Below, piece by piece: positions 1 to 6,231 of a DNA stretch of 10,224 nt. Made by a program: the position numbers and the translations under genes. The stretch comes from Paracoccus sp. (in: a-proteobacteria) (GTDB taxonomy: Bacteria; Pseudomonadota; Alphaproteobacteria; Rhodobacterales; Rhodobacteraceae). The notes under the pieces are model-generated. The model did no database searches. It was not told where the DNA came from and saw only the letters and a list, made by a program, of their open reading frames with translations. How positions within the stretch are numbered: the stretch's first letter is position 1; every line of letters begins with the position of its first letter. The stretch is from the NCBI GenBank assembly GCA_031178645.1, contig JAPSIP010000036.1, positions 1-10,224 on the forward strand, written 5' to 3'.

Positions 1-522
1 CGTGCCGCCGTCGGGCAGATCCAGTTCCGGCTGGACCCCGTGCAGGGCCGAAAGGCTGGCCTGCGGGTCAAGGTCGATCGCCAGGACCCGATAGCCGTCA
101 AGTGCCAGCTTCTGCGCCAGATGCGCCGCCGTCGTGGTCTTGCCCGAGCCGCCCTTGAAGTTGATCACCGTGATCACCTGAAGGTGGTCGTCACCACGTC
201 GCCCCGGCAGATAGGTTCCTGCGGATTTCGCCCCCTTTTCAAGCAGTTCGCGCAGATCCTGGATATCGGCAGGGGTGTAGTAGCGTCGTCCCCCCGCCCG
301 TGTTTCAGGCGAGGGGCCCTTGCCCTCGAGGTCCAGCTTGCGCAGATAGGCGTCCTTGACGCCCAGCAGATCCGCCACCTCGCCCGAGGTGAACTTGCGC
401 AATTCGCGCTTGGCGTCGGGCGGGAAAAGCTGTTCGCGATGCGCGTGCAGCCGCTCTGAAAGCGCGGCGGCATGGGTGCCGACCAGCTTGTCGATCCGCG
501 TCTTTGGCTGCACACTGCCCAT
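1..522 (-). CDS. repA: RepA, ParA-type partition ATPase of a repABC replicon (5' part, runs off the window)
   Basis: The first 174 residues are visible, read leftward from ATG at 522-520; the frame is open to base 1. Residues 45-95 are a MerR-like winged helix-turn-helix (TSGEVADLLGVKDAYLRKLD, then a GGRRYYTPADIQDLRELL stretch), the usual N-terminus of RepABC RepA. A deviant Walker A box follows (KGGSGKTT, residues 123-130), then AIDLDPQAS (148-156), the ParA second nucleotide-binding motif. RepA proteins with RepB segregate plasmid copies and repress their own operon. The Shine-Dalgarno AAGGA lies 7 nt before the ATG. repB and repC should lie just left of the window. The neighbouring toxin-antitoxin pair fits a plasmid maintenance region. 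A plain ParA is possible, but the N-terminal HTH favours RepA. Confidence 0.88.
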   Translation of the reverse strand, partial: MGSVQPKTRIDKLVGTHAAALSERLHAHREQLFPPDAKRELRKFTSGEVADLLGVKDAYLRKLDLEGKGPSPETRAGGRRYYTPADIQDLRELLEKGAKSAGTYLPGRRGDDHLQVITVINFKGGSGKTTTAAHLAQKLALDGYRVLAIDLDPQASLSALHGVQPELDLPDGGT

Positions 523-591
523 GCTGCCGTCCTTATCTTGTGACAGCCGCTGGGTTACGCTTCATGCCGTCATATTCTGTTTGTTGCGTAA

Positions 592-620
592 TTTATCGTC
601 GCCTTTTTCGATTCTGACAA
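592..620 (-). promoter_or_regulatory. Predicted repA promoter
   Basis: On the minus strand a -35 like TTGTCA (620-615) is separated by exactly 17 nt from a -10 like GATAAA (597-592), about 70 nt before the repA ATG. The local stretch is A+T-rich compared with its surroundings. Found by eye only; no transcription data. Confidence 0.4.
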
Positions 621-634
621 GGGCTAAATCGCCC

Positions 635-646
635 GACAGGCCTGTC
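635..646. promoter_or_regulatory. Perfect 12-bp palindrome upstream of repA promoter
   Basis: GACAGGCCTGTC is a perfect inverted repeat without spacer. It begins 14 bp beyond the predicted repA -35 box. Its position suggests an operator for RepA/RepB autorepression. It does not match the 16-bp parS type GTTNNNNGCNNNNAAC known from many repABC plasmids, so partition-site function is not claimed. Confidence 0.3.
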
Positions 647-666
647 CGCATCGCTGCCCGGAAAGA

Positions 667-695
667 TTGTTTCCGGCTGTCCCCCGTGGTAATAC
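667..695 (+). promoter_or_regulatory. Predicted vapBC promoter
   Basis: A -35 like TTGTTT (667-672) and a -10 like TAATAC (690-695) are 17 nt apart, 27 nt before the vapB ATG. The -10 lies inside the left arm of the palindrome at 688-708, so a protein bound there would block the promoter. Both boxes match the consensus only partly. Confidence 0.4.
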
Positions 696-708
696 TTACG
701 GTATTACC
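688..708. promoter_or_regulatory. Palindromic operator of the vapBC operon
   Basis: The arms GGTAATAC (688-695) and GTATTACC (701-708) are perfect 8-bp inverted repeats around a 5-nt spacer. The symmetry continues outward as CCCCGT and ACGGGG with one base inserted on the right side. AbrB/SpoVT-type VapB antitoxins bind such palindromes next to their own start codon, alone or with VapC, and repress the operon. The site ends 13 bp before the vapB ATG. Confidence 0.6.
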
Positions 709-721
709 GACGGGGATCATC

Positions 722-961
722 ATGCGCATCACCACCAAGGGCCAGGTCACCATTCCCCAGATGGTGCGGGATCATGCCGGGCTGCAGCCGGGGACCGAGG
801 TCGATTTCATCATCGGCGACGATGGCGTGGTCCGGGTCGTTCCGGCGGGGCAGGGGATCGGGCAGAAGGCGATGCGGCTGGAAGCCGTCATCACCGGGTT
901 GCGCGGCAGCGCGGATACCAGCCTGTCCACGGACGAGATCATGGCCCTGACCCGCGAATGA
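722..961 (+). CDS. vapB: VapB-type antitoxin, AbrB/SpoVT domain
   Basis: This 79-residue protein begins MRITTKGQVTIPQMVRDHAG, the standard opening of the swapped-hairpin AbrB/MazE/SpoVT DNA-binding domain, which covers about residues 1-45 (through VDFIIGDDGVVRVVPA). The C-terminal part, about 46-79, is where VapB antitoxins wrap around their PIN-domain toxin. It is expected to neutralise the adjacent VapC and repress the operon through the palindrome just upstream. The ATG at 722 is the only start that places the conserved MRITTKGQ at the N-terminus; upstream in-frame codons cross the operator. The ribosome binding site is weak (GGGG about 7 nt ahead). The stop overlaps the toxin start as ATGA, giving translational coupling. 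Confidence 0.88.
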   Translation: MRITTKGQVTIPQMVRDHAGLQPGTEVDFIIGDDGVVRVVPAGQGIGQKAMRLEAVITGLRGSADTSLSTDEIMALTRE

Positions 962-1362
962 CGCCGGTCCTGGTCGATGCGAACATCCTGATCGACATCT
1001 CGACCGCCGATCCCGACTGGTTCGAATGGTCTGCCGATACGCTGATGCGTTTGGGACGCGAAGCCCGGCTGGTCATCAACCCGCTGATCTATTCCGAACT
1101 TTCCATCGCCCATAGCCGGATCGAGACGCTCGAGGCGCTGCTGCCCGAAGACGTCTTCCACCGCGAGGCGCTGCCCTGGCCCGCCGCCTTTCTGGCGGGA
1201 AAGGCCTTTCTGGCTTATCGCAGGCGCGGCGGCCTTCGCAGATCGCCTTTGCCCGACTTCTACATCGGCGCCCACGCCGCCCTCCGCCGCTATCGCCTTC
1301 TGACCCGCGACCGCGGCCGGTACACGACCTATTTCCCGACAGTGGAGGTCATTGCGCCGTAG
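958..1362 (+). CDS. vapC: VapC-type toxin, PIN-domain ribonuclease
   Basis: This is a 134-residue PIN-domain protein. The acidic residues that hold the catalytic metals are present: D7 in VLVDANILIDI, E47 in LIYSELSIAH, D100 in PLPDFYIGAHA and D118 in LLTRDRGRY. VapC toxins cut RNA, often tRNA or rRNA, and stop translation when the labile antitoxin is lost. Its ATG overlaps the vapB stop by ATGA, so it should be translated by coupling; no strong independent Shine-Dalgarno is seen. Length and residues are intact, so the toxin is probably active. Next to repA it would serve as a post-segregational stability module. Its RNA target cannot be told from sequence. Confidence 0.9.
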   Translation: MTPVLVDANILIDISTADPDWFEWSADTLMRLGREARLVINPLIYSELSIAHSRIETLEALLPEDVFHREALPWPAAFLAGKAFLAYRRRGGLRRSPLPDFYIGAHAALRRYRLLTRDRGRYTTYFPTVEVIAP

Positions 1363-1677
1363 TGAGTGCAGCCGGAGGATTTCCTTCAACTGGCGTCAAA
1401 TACACTGTCATGTCGGTCTATGAAACGGTCGTTTGATTACACGTTATCTGACATGCAAGCGGTATTCGGCTGGTGCTTTCCTGCGCCTTTTTCTTCCAAT
1501 GAGACAAGGCCGCCCTTGAAACCAAGCCAAAAAGCGGCGAGGCGGAGCCTAGACAATGGATCGCAAGGGTAATCCGCATTTATCCGCACTAGCGCGGGCA
1601 GATCGAGCCAAACCTCACAAAATCTCCATTGATTACTGCACTCGCCGTCCCTTCTGGCTTACTCGGCAAACGCCGCC
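1363..1677. other. Gene-poor, A+T-richer gap between vapC and crtZ
   Basis: No confident gene is seen in these 315 bases. By hand count, 55 of 120 bases in 1381-1500 and 66 of 120 in 1561-1680 are G or C, clearly below the flanking genes. Small structures are present: a near-direct repeat of ATCCGCA at 1572-1578 and 1582-1588, an imperfect palindrome CCGCACTAGCGCGG at 1584-1597, and CATGTC/GACATG arms in 1409-1456. A 41-codon frame (1556-1681, plus) has GGAG 8 nt before its ATG, encodes an unrecognised basic peptide and overlaps the crtZ stop; it is unproven. The composition fits non-coding or acquired DNA at a module junction. Confidence 0.6.
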
Positions 1678-2205
1678 CTAGTCTTCGGCCCGATCAGCGC
1701 GCCAAGCGTCGCGATGCTTGGACTGGCGTTGCGCCAGAACGCCCGTGGATTTCAGTTGCGCCTTGAGATCCTCGACCGGCGGGGCATAGACGAAGCCGAA
1801 GGAAACGCAGTCGTCCCGCCCTTCGACCGCGTGATGCAACCGGTGCGCCTGGTAAAGCCTGCGGAAATAGCCGCGCTTGGGGACATAGCGAAAGGGCCAA
1901 CGCTGGTGGACCAGCCCGTCATGGACGACGAAGTAGATCACACCATAGACGCTGGCCCCGACCGCGACCCACCACAGCCACGGCCACCACGCGCTGCCGA
2001 TCGCGAAAAGCAGGATCGAGATCACGGCAAAGACCACGGCGTAGAGATCGTTCTTCTCGAACGCGCCGTGGGTTTCCTCGTGATGGGACTTGTGCCAGCC
2101 CCAGCCCAGCGGCCCGTGCATGATCCAGCGGTGAACCGAATAGGCGAAGCCTTCCATGGCCACGACGGTCAGGACGACGATCATGAGGGGGATCAGAACG
2201 CTCAT
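1678..2205 (-). CDS. crtZ: Beta-carotene 3-hydroxylase
   Basis: This 175-residue integral membrane di-iron hydroxylase adds 3-OH groups to the beta-ionone rings of beta-carotene and canthaxanthin, giving zeaxanthin and, with CrtW, astaxanthin. The full histidine set of the fatty-acid-hydroxylase superfamily is present: HRWIMH (25-30), HKSHH (38-42), HDGLVH (95-100) and HRLHH (121-125). Hydrophobic segments cover about 1-20, 55-72 and 74-94. It strongly resembles the Paracoccus enzymes as remembered, but the C-terminus after GVLAQRQ seems about a dozen residues longer (SKHRDAWRADRAED). The ATG overlaps the crtW stop (ATGA), so the two are cotranslated. In known Paracoccus clusters crtY follows crtZ; here nothing does. 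Confidence 0.95.
   Translation of the reverse strand: MSVLIPLMIVVLTVVAMEGFAYSVHRWIMHGPLGWGWHKSHHEETHGAFEKNDLYAVVFAVISILLFAIGSAWWPWLWWVAVGASVYGVIYFVVHDGLVHQRWPFRYVPKRGYFRRLYQAHRLHHAVEGRDDCVSFGFVYAPPVEDLKAQLKSTGVLAQRQSKHRDAWRADRAED
1702..1721. repeat. Small inverted repeat in the crtZ 3' end
   Basis: CCAAGC and GCTTGG are 6-bp inverted arms around an 8-nt loop, inside the C-terminal extension of crtZ. No T-run follows on the minus strand, so it is not a convincing terminator. It may be a chance hairpin. Confidence 0.3.
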
Positions 2206-2927
2206 CTTTCATCCCTTCCGCGCATCGAGGGTAACTGCCACCACGGCACCGACGGGTAAAGGTGGTGTTCATGGTGATAGCCGCCGAAGTGAAAGCAGGT
2301 CAGCAGCGACAAGGGCCGTCCGAACCGGGTCGAGCGGGCGTTGTGGCGGTCGGGAAAGGCGTCGTGGTCCGGCCGGTGCGGCAGCCAGGTGCCGAAGACG
2401 AAAAGCTGCATCGAGGCCAGGATCGAGGGCACCGCCCAGAAGGCCACATAAGCCCAGCGTGGCCCGAGGATCAGCGCATAAAAGATCACCGATCCGCCCA
2501 GCACCCAGAACTCGCGCCAGCCGAAATAGGTGCGCACGAAGTCGATATACCAGGACACCGGCCCGCCGCGGCTGAAGTCCGGGTCGTCATCCGTGCCGGC
2601 ATGGCGGTGATGGGCCATGTGCTTGACGATCAGCTTGCGCCATGAAAATCCCGCGAACAGCAGCAGCGCCAAGGAACCCAGGCCCTTGTTGATCCCCGGC
2701 CTGCCCGGGACGATGGCGCCATGCATCGCGTCATGCGCGACGATGAACAGCCCGACGGACAGCCAGGTCAGCCCGATCAGGCAAAGGACCGCAAGGACGG
2801 GCGAGGCCGGCGCGTCCAGATGCCATACGGAAAAGACGTGCAGGGCAACCCAGGCGCAGATCACCGCGCCCGCCAGGGCAAGGCCGACAAGGCTGGACAA
2901 GGGGAAGCGTCGCCGCGGTTCAGACAA
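2202..2927 (-). CDS. crtW: Beta-carotene 4-ketolase
   Basis: This membrane di-iron oxygenase introduces 4-keto groups into beta-ionone rings, making echinenone, canthaxanthin and, with CrtZ, astaxanthin. Histidine motifs of the fatty-acid-desaturase fold are complete: HDAMHG, HMAHHRH before AGTDDDPDF, and CFHFGGYHHEHH near the C-terminus. About four hydrophobic segments are seen. From TTG at 2927 the protein is 241 residues, near the roughly 242 of known Paracoccus CrtW. This TTG has GGAG 7 nt upstream; an in-frame TTG at 2948 would add seven residues but has only a weak site, and there is no in-frame ATG between the upstream TAG and the conserved part. The stop overlaps the crtZ start (ATGA). 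The gene lies about 170 bp downstream of nagA on the same strand. Confidence 0.95.
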   Translation of the reverse strand: MSEPRRRFPLSSLVGLALAGAVICAWVALHVFSVWHLDAPASPVLAVLCLIGLTWLSVGLFIVAHDAMHGAIVPGRPGINKGLGSLALLLFAGFSWRKLIVKHMAHHRHAGTDDDPDFSRGGPVSWYIDFVRTYFGWREFWVLGGSVIFYALILGPRWAYVAFWAVPSILASMQLFVFGTWLPHRPDHDAFPDRHNARSTRFGRPLSLLTCFHFGGYHHEHHLYPSVPWWQLPSMRGRDER

Positions 2928-2963
2928 GCCCTGTCTCCATTCTCGCAATGCATCACCAGCCGC

Positions 2964-2992
2964 AATCTATGACCGCGCAGGGACAGTTTCCA
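2964..2992 (-). promoter_or_regulatory. Possible crtWZ promoter
   Basis: On the minus strand TGGAAA (2992-2987) and TAGATT (2969-2964) are 17 nt apart, each matching four of six consensus bases, about 37 nt before the crtW TTG. It is the best sigma70-like pair seen by eye in the nagA-crtW gap. No clear rho-independent terminator is seen after nagA in 2950-3093, so readthrough from nagA is also possible. Confidence 0.3.
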
Positions 2993-3093
2993 GTCGAAGC
3001 TTCGTGATTGGCTCCGTGCTGCGGAAAGGCCATCCGCTTTCTCTGCCTTGCTGCATGGTCGCCCGCGCACCGTGAAAGGCAGGCCGTTGAACT

Positions 3094-4209
3094 TCAGAAG
3101 CCCAAGCATTCCTTCAGGCGCAGGTCGTCGTCCAGCAGCAGCATCTCGGCCCTGGCGCCGGGCCGGATCGCGCCGTAATCCGCCGCCCGCCCGATCAGCG
3201 CGGCGGGGATGGCCGATGCCATGCGCAGCGCACGCGCCGCAGGAATGCCAAGCGTGCCGACCAGCCGGGCAACGGCATCCGGCAGGGTCAGGTCCGCGCC
3301 CGCCAGCGTGCCGTCGGCCAGCGTCAGCCTGCCGTCGTGGCGCAGCACCTGCCTGCCATGCAGGGTCATCTCGGTCAGGTCGGTGCCGGCGAAGGCCATG
3401 CAGTCGGTGACAAGGAAGATCCCCTCGGGCCGCGCCGCCAGGGCCAGGGACATTGCCGCCGGATGCACATGCACCCCGTCGGCGATCAGGCCCGCGGCGC
3501 AGGTCCCAGACAGCACCGCGCCCACCAGGCCGGGGCTGCGATGGCCAAGCTGGCTCATGGCGTTGAACAGATGGGTCGCGCAGCGCGCCCCCGCGCGAAA
3601 GGCCGCCATCGCCGTGTCATAGCTGCAATCGCTGTGGCCCAGGCTGACGATCGCGCCGGCCTGGGACAGGGCGTGAATCTGTTCGGGCGTGGCGGCTTCG
3701 GGGGCCAGGGTGATCATCAGCGCGGGCAGATCCCGCGCCGCTTGGCACAGCCGGTCCAGATCCGCGCCCTCCATCGGCCGGATCAGCGCGGGATCATGGG
3801 CGCCCTTGCGGCGCGGGTCCAGATGGGGGCCTTCCAGATGCAGGCCCAGGAAGCCCGGCACCCCGGCCCGCGCCGCGATCACGCCCGCCGCGATCACGCT
3901 GGCGGTGGCCTCGGCCGTGTCGGTGATCAGGGTGGGCAGCACCCCGGCGCTGCCCAAGGCGCGATGCGCGGCGCAGAGCCGTTCCAGATCCGCGACATCC
4001 GTTGAGCCGTACACCAGAACCCCGCCGCCGCCATTGACCTGAAGATCAAGGAAGGCTGGCACCAGCGTGCCCTGCAAGGCCCGGCTGACCGGCGGCGCCT
4101 GCTCCATCGGCAGCAGCGCCGCGATCCGCCCATCCTGAACCACGACGGCATGGCCGGTCAGGAAGCGGTCGCCGTCGAAGATCCGCGTGGCTGTCAGAAC
4201 CTCCTGCAT
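3094..4209 (-). CDS. nagA: N-acetylglucosamine-6-phosphate deacetylase
   Basis: This 371-residue cytosolic amidohydrolase-fold enzyme converts GlcNAc-6-P to GlcN-6-P and acetate, a central step of GlcNAc and cell-wall sugar catabolism. The LDLQVNGGGG stretch (54-63) has the Q and N that replace the usual HxH of other amidohydrolases. Metal ligands follow as in the E. coli enzyme: E126 in HLEGPH, H192 in LGHSD and H213 in THLFNAMS. The DGVHVHP stretch supplies substrate-binding H247, and the catalytic D269 is in FLVTDCMAF. The ATG at 4209 lies 4 nt after the stop of the SIS gene and gives a normal N-terminus (MQEVLTATRIFDGDRF); the longer upstream frame overlaps that gene and is not family-like. 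It is the last gene of the repressor-deaminase-deacetylase operon. Confidence 0.95.
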   Translation of the reverse strand: MQEVLTATRIFDGDRFLTGHAVVVQDGRIAALLPMEQAPPVSRALQGTLVPAFLDLQVNGGGGVLVYGSTDVADLERLCAAHRALGSAGVLPTLITDTAEATASVIAAGVIAARAGVPGFLGLHLEGPHLDPRRKGAHDPALIRPMEGADLDRLCQAARDLPALMITLAPEAATPEQIHALSQAGAIVSLGHSDCSYDTAMAAFRAGARCATHLFNAMSQLGHRSPGLVGAVLSGTCAAGLIADGVHVHPAAMSLALAARPEGIFLVTDCMAFAGTDLTEMTLHGRQVLRHDGRLTLADGTLAGADLTLPDAVARLVGTLGIPAARALRMASAIPAALIGRAADYGAIRPGARAEMLLLDDDLRLKECLGF

Positions 4210-4213
4210 CGCC

Positions 4214-5239
4214 CTAGACCGTTTCCGTGACCTTGCGCAGATGGGGCGGCATGTCGGGATCGAAGCCCCGCGCCCGTGCCAACCCCTCGACGCAGGCATA
4301 AAAGGACACCGCCAGCACCAGGGGCGCCACGACCGGATGCAGATCCGGCACCGAGGGCAGGGTCACCGCGCCCGTGGCCTCGGCACCGGTCAGGAAGACA
4401 TCGGCACCCTGACCCGCCAGGCGCTCCGCCGTGGCGACAAGCTGCGGCAAGGCGGCATCCGCGACCCCCAGGGCCAGCACCGAGAATCCGGGCTGCACGA
4501 TGGCTGCGGGCCCGTGCAGGACCTCGGCCGCGCTGAAGCCTTCGGCGTGAAGCCCGCAGGTTTCCTTCAGCTTCAGCGCCGCTTCCCCCGCAATCGCGAC
4601 GGCCGGGCCGCGCCCCAGGACATAGGCCGAACCGGCCCCGGTCAGGCGCGCGGCAAGGGGCGACCAGTCGCAGTCAAGCCCCTTGGCAAAGGCGTCCGGC
4701 AGATCCGCCACGGCCTGGCACAGGGCCGCGTCCTGCCGCCATTCGCCCAGCAGCGCCAGCCCGGCCAGGATGCTTGTCACAAAGGTCTTGGTCGCGGCCA
4801 CGCTGTGTTCGACCCCCGCCAGCAGCGGCAGCGCATGGGCCGAGGCCTCGGCCAGCGGGCTGCCCGGCGCATTGCTGATGGCGATGGTCAGCGCCCCGCC
4901 GGCGCCCGCCGCGCGCAGCATCTCGACAATGTCAGGGCTGCGGCCCGATTGCGAGATGCCGATGCAGGCCCCTTGCGCCAGATGCAGCGGCCGTCCATAG
5001 ATCGAGGCAATGGACGGCCCCAGCGAGGCCACGGGCACGCCCTGTTCCAGCTCGATCGCATATTTCAGATAGGTCGCCGCATGGTCGGACGACCCGCGCG
5101 CGACGGTGGTGACCACCACGGGCGCCCGGTCGCGCAGCGCCGCCGCCGCCGCCAGCACGGCATCGCGGCTGCCGTCCAGGAAACGACGCGCGGCATCGGG
5201 GATTTCGGCGATCTCGCGCGCCATGTGGCTTTGGGTCAT
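4214..5239 (-). CDS. SIS-domain glucosamine-6-phosphate deaminase, NagB-II type (GlmS isomerase-like)
   Basis: This 341-residue protein has two SIS domains (about 30-170 and 195-330) and matches the isomerase half of GlmS without the glutaminase domain. Phosphate-loop residues are visible in VARGSSD (47-52) and ISQSGRSPD (95-103). GlmS-type catalytic residues appear as E226 in ALKLKETCGLHAEGF, H242 in EVLHGP and K336 in LRKVTETV. Such stand-alone proteins in nag operons, called NagB-II, convert GlcN-6-P to fructose-6-P and ammonia and replace classical NagB. The ATG at 5239 has AGGAGG 5 nt upstream and overlaps the regulator stop by ATGA. It sits between the regulator and nagA, and no classical nagB is in the window. 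An AgaS-like galactosamine role is the main alternative. Confidence 0.85.
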   Translation of the reverse strand: MTQSHMAREIAEIPDAARRFLDGSRDAVLAAAAALRDRAPVVVTTVARGSSDHAATYLKYAIELEQGVPVASLGPSIASIYGRPLHLAQGACIGISQSGRSPDIVEMLRAAGAGGALTIAISNAPGSPLAEASAHALPLLAGVEHSVAATKTFVTSILAGLALLGEWRQDAALCQAVADLPDAFAKGLDCDWSPLAARLTGAGSAYVLGRGPAVAIAGEAALKLKETCGLHAEGFSAAEVLHGPAAIVQPGFSVLALGVADAALPQLVATAERLAGQGADVFLTGAEATGAVTLPSVPDLHPVVAPLVLAVSFYACVEGLARARGFDPDMPPHLRKVTETV

Positions 5240-6009
5240 CCGGACCTCCTGTCCGTGTCGGGTGCCGACTTCAGTTCCACGGCGAAATCATAGGCATCGC
5301 CGCGATAAAGCGATCTGGTGAACTCGATCACCTGCCCCGAGGGCAGGTATGAGATGCGTTCGATCCGCAGCCCCGCCGCGCCCGGCGTGACCTGCAGGAA
5401 GCCCGCATCCGCCGCCCCCAGGTTGGTCGCGGAAATGCGCTGCACGGCCCGGACCGGCCGCAGCCCCCGCGCCTCGAGCACGCTATAAAGCGAGCTTTCC
5501 ACCTGGTCCGGCCGGGGCAGCACCTGCTGCGGCAGCGAGGCGCGTTCGATCGCCAGGGGCAGGCCGTCCGACAGGCGCACCCGTTCCAGCCGCGCCACCC
5601 GGTCGGCGGATCCCAGGCCCAGGGCCATCACCTCCTCGGGCGTGGGAGCGAACAGGCCGCGCCCGATCCAGCGGCTTTCGACCGAACGGCCGCGCCGGGC
5701 CATGTCCTCGGTGAAGGATGTCAGCAGCGACAGCGCCTGTTCCAGCCGTTCCACCTTGCGCGCGACAAAGGTTCCCGATCCGCGCCGCTGCACAAGCTGC
5801 CCCGAGGCCACCAGTTCCTGCACGCCCCGGCGCACCGTCACCCGCGACAGGCCGGTCATGCTGGCCATTTCCCGTTCCGGGGGCAGGCTGTCGCCGGGAC
5901 CAAGCCGGCCCGAGGCGATGGCATCCGCGATGCGCCGCTGAAGCTGCAGGTAAAGCGGGCCATGCCCGGTTTCCGCAAACCCCCCGGGGCTGAACGGATC
6001 GCCGGTCAT
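5236..6009 (-). CDS. GntR-family (HutC/UTRA) regulator of amino-sugar catabolism, NagR/DasR-like
   Basis: This 257-residue regulator has a winged helix-turn-helix at about 17-83 (GPLYLQLQRRIADAI, GPGDSLPPEREMASMTGLSR, VTVRRGVQELV, RRGSGTFV) and a UTRA effector domain at about 95-245. HutC-subfamily members beside nag genes (NagR, DasR) usually repress them and release DNA on binding GlcN-6-P or GlcNAc-6-P; that effector is inferred from context. The ATG at 6009 is the only in-frame start after the TAG at 6021-6019 and lacks a good Shine-Dalgarno. It overlaps the stop of a 31-codon upstream frame that has a strong one, so it is probably translated by coupling. Its own stop overlaps the deaminase start, so it is the first major gene of its operon. 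Confidence 0.9.
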   Translation of the reverse strand: MTGDPFSPGGFAETGHGPLYLQLQRRIADAIASGRLGPGDSLPPEREMASMTGLSRVTVRRGVQELVASGQLVQRRGSGTFVARKVERLEQALSLLTSFTEDMARRGRSVESRWIGRGLFAPTPEEVMALGLGSADRVARLERVRLSDGLPLAIERASLPQQVLPRPDQVESSLYSVLEARGLRPVRAVQRISATNLGAADAGFLQVTPGAAGLRIERISYLPSGQVIEFTRSLYRGDAYDFAVELKSAPDTDRRSG

Positions 6010-6101
6010 GGCGCCCGCCTACGGTCTGGCGCCAGGGCGCGGCCGCGCAAGGCCATGCGGCAAGCCGCGCCTTTCGCATCATTGACCAGATCAAGCGCCA
6101 T
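6006..6101 (-). CDS. Short upstream ORF (31 codons) coupled to the GntR regulator
   Basis: The frame starts with ATG at 6101-6099, preceded at 6 nt by AGGAG (6112-6108), the best ribosome binding site on this side of the divergent region. It encodes 31 residues beginning MALDLVNDAKGAACRMALRG, with an arginine-rich C-terminal end. Its TGA overlaps the regulator ATG as ATGA. The peptide is not recognised. It may be a leader ORF that sets repressor translation, or a remnant of a lost gene. Coding function is unproven. Confidence 0.4.
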   Translation of the reverse strand: MALDLVNDAKGAACRMALRGRALAPDRRRAP

Positions 6102-6125
6102 CCGAATCTCCTGCCTGATCTAGTA

Positions 6126-6142
6126 ATACCAAACAAATGCCA
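6126..6142 (-). promoter_or_regulatory. Operator-like 17-bp motif, regulator side
   Basis: On the minus strand this reads TGGCATTTGTTTGGTAT, two TGG-YAT half units 11 bp apart. It matches 13 of 17 bases of the motif at 6215-6231 on the other strand. It ends 24 bp before the start codon of the short upstream ORF. TATTAC at its downstream edge could be a -10 box. Binding by the GntR regulator is inferred. Confidence 0.4.
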
Positions 6143-6214
6143 ATCGAAAGAAGATTCGGCTCATTGCTGGGCAACAAGGCATTTTCAGCCTGTTATGACA
6201 AAGGTCTTTACAGA

Positions 6215-6231
6215 TGGTATTGCTTTGGCAT
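6215..6231 (+). promoter_or_regulatory. Operator-like 17-bp motif, murQ side
   Basis: TGGTATTGCTTTGGCAT matches 13 of 17 bases of the minus-strand motif at 6126-6142 and ends 23 bp before the murQ ATG, almost mirroring the other copy. A possible promoter overlaps it: ATGACA (6195-6200), a 17-nt gap, then TATTGC (6218-6223). A repressor bound here would cover the -10 region. Confidence 0.4.

Noticed and set aside
165..180. Repeated TGATCAC units inside repA
   Set aside because: They encode the conserved VITVIN strand before the Walker A box, so codon repetition explains them better than an operator.
1366..1572. Plus-strand GTG-started frame in the vapC-crtZ gap
   Set aside because: It has no recognised motif, its composition is not gene-like, and it runs only from just after the vapC stop to a chance stop.
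2920..2940. Six-residue ORF starting ATG at 2940 ahead of crtW
   Set aside because: Too short and not supported by its own ribosome binding site; kept only as a note in the crtW start finding.
4187..5293. Long plus-strand open frame opposite the SIS deaminase
   Set aside because: It is antisense to a protein with clear SIS motifs. Its translation is rich in R, G, Q and H with no family motif, as expected from high-GC antisense frames.
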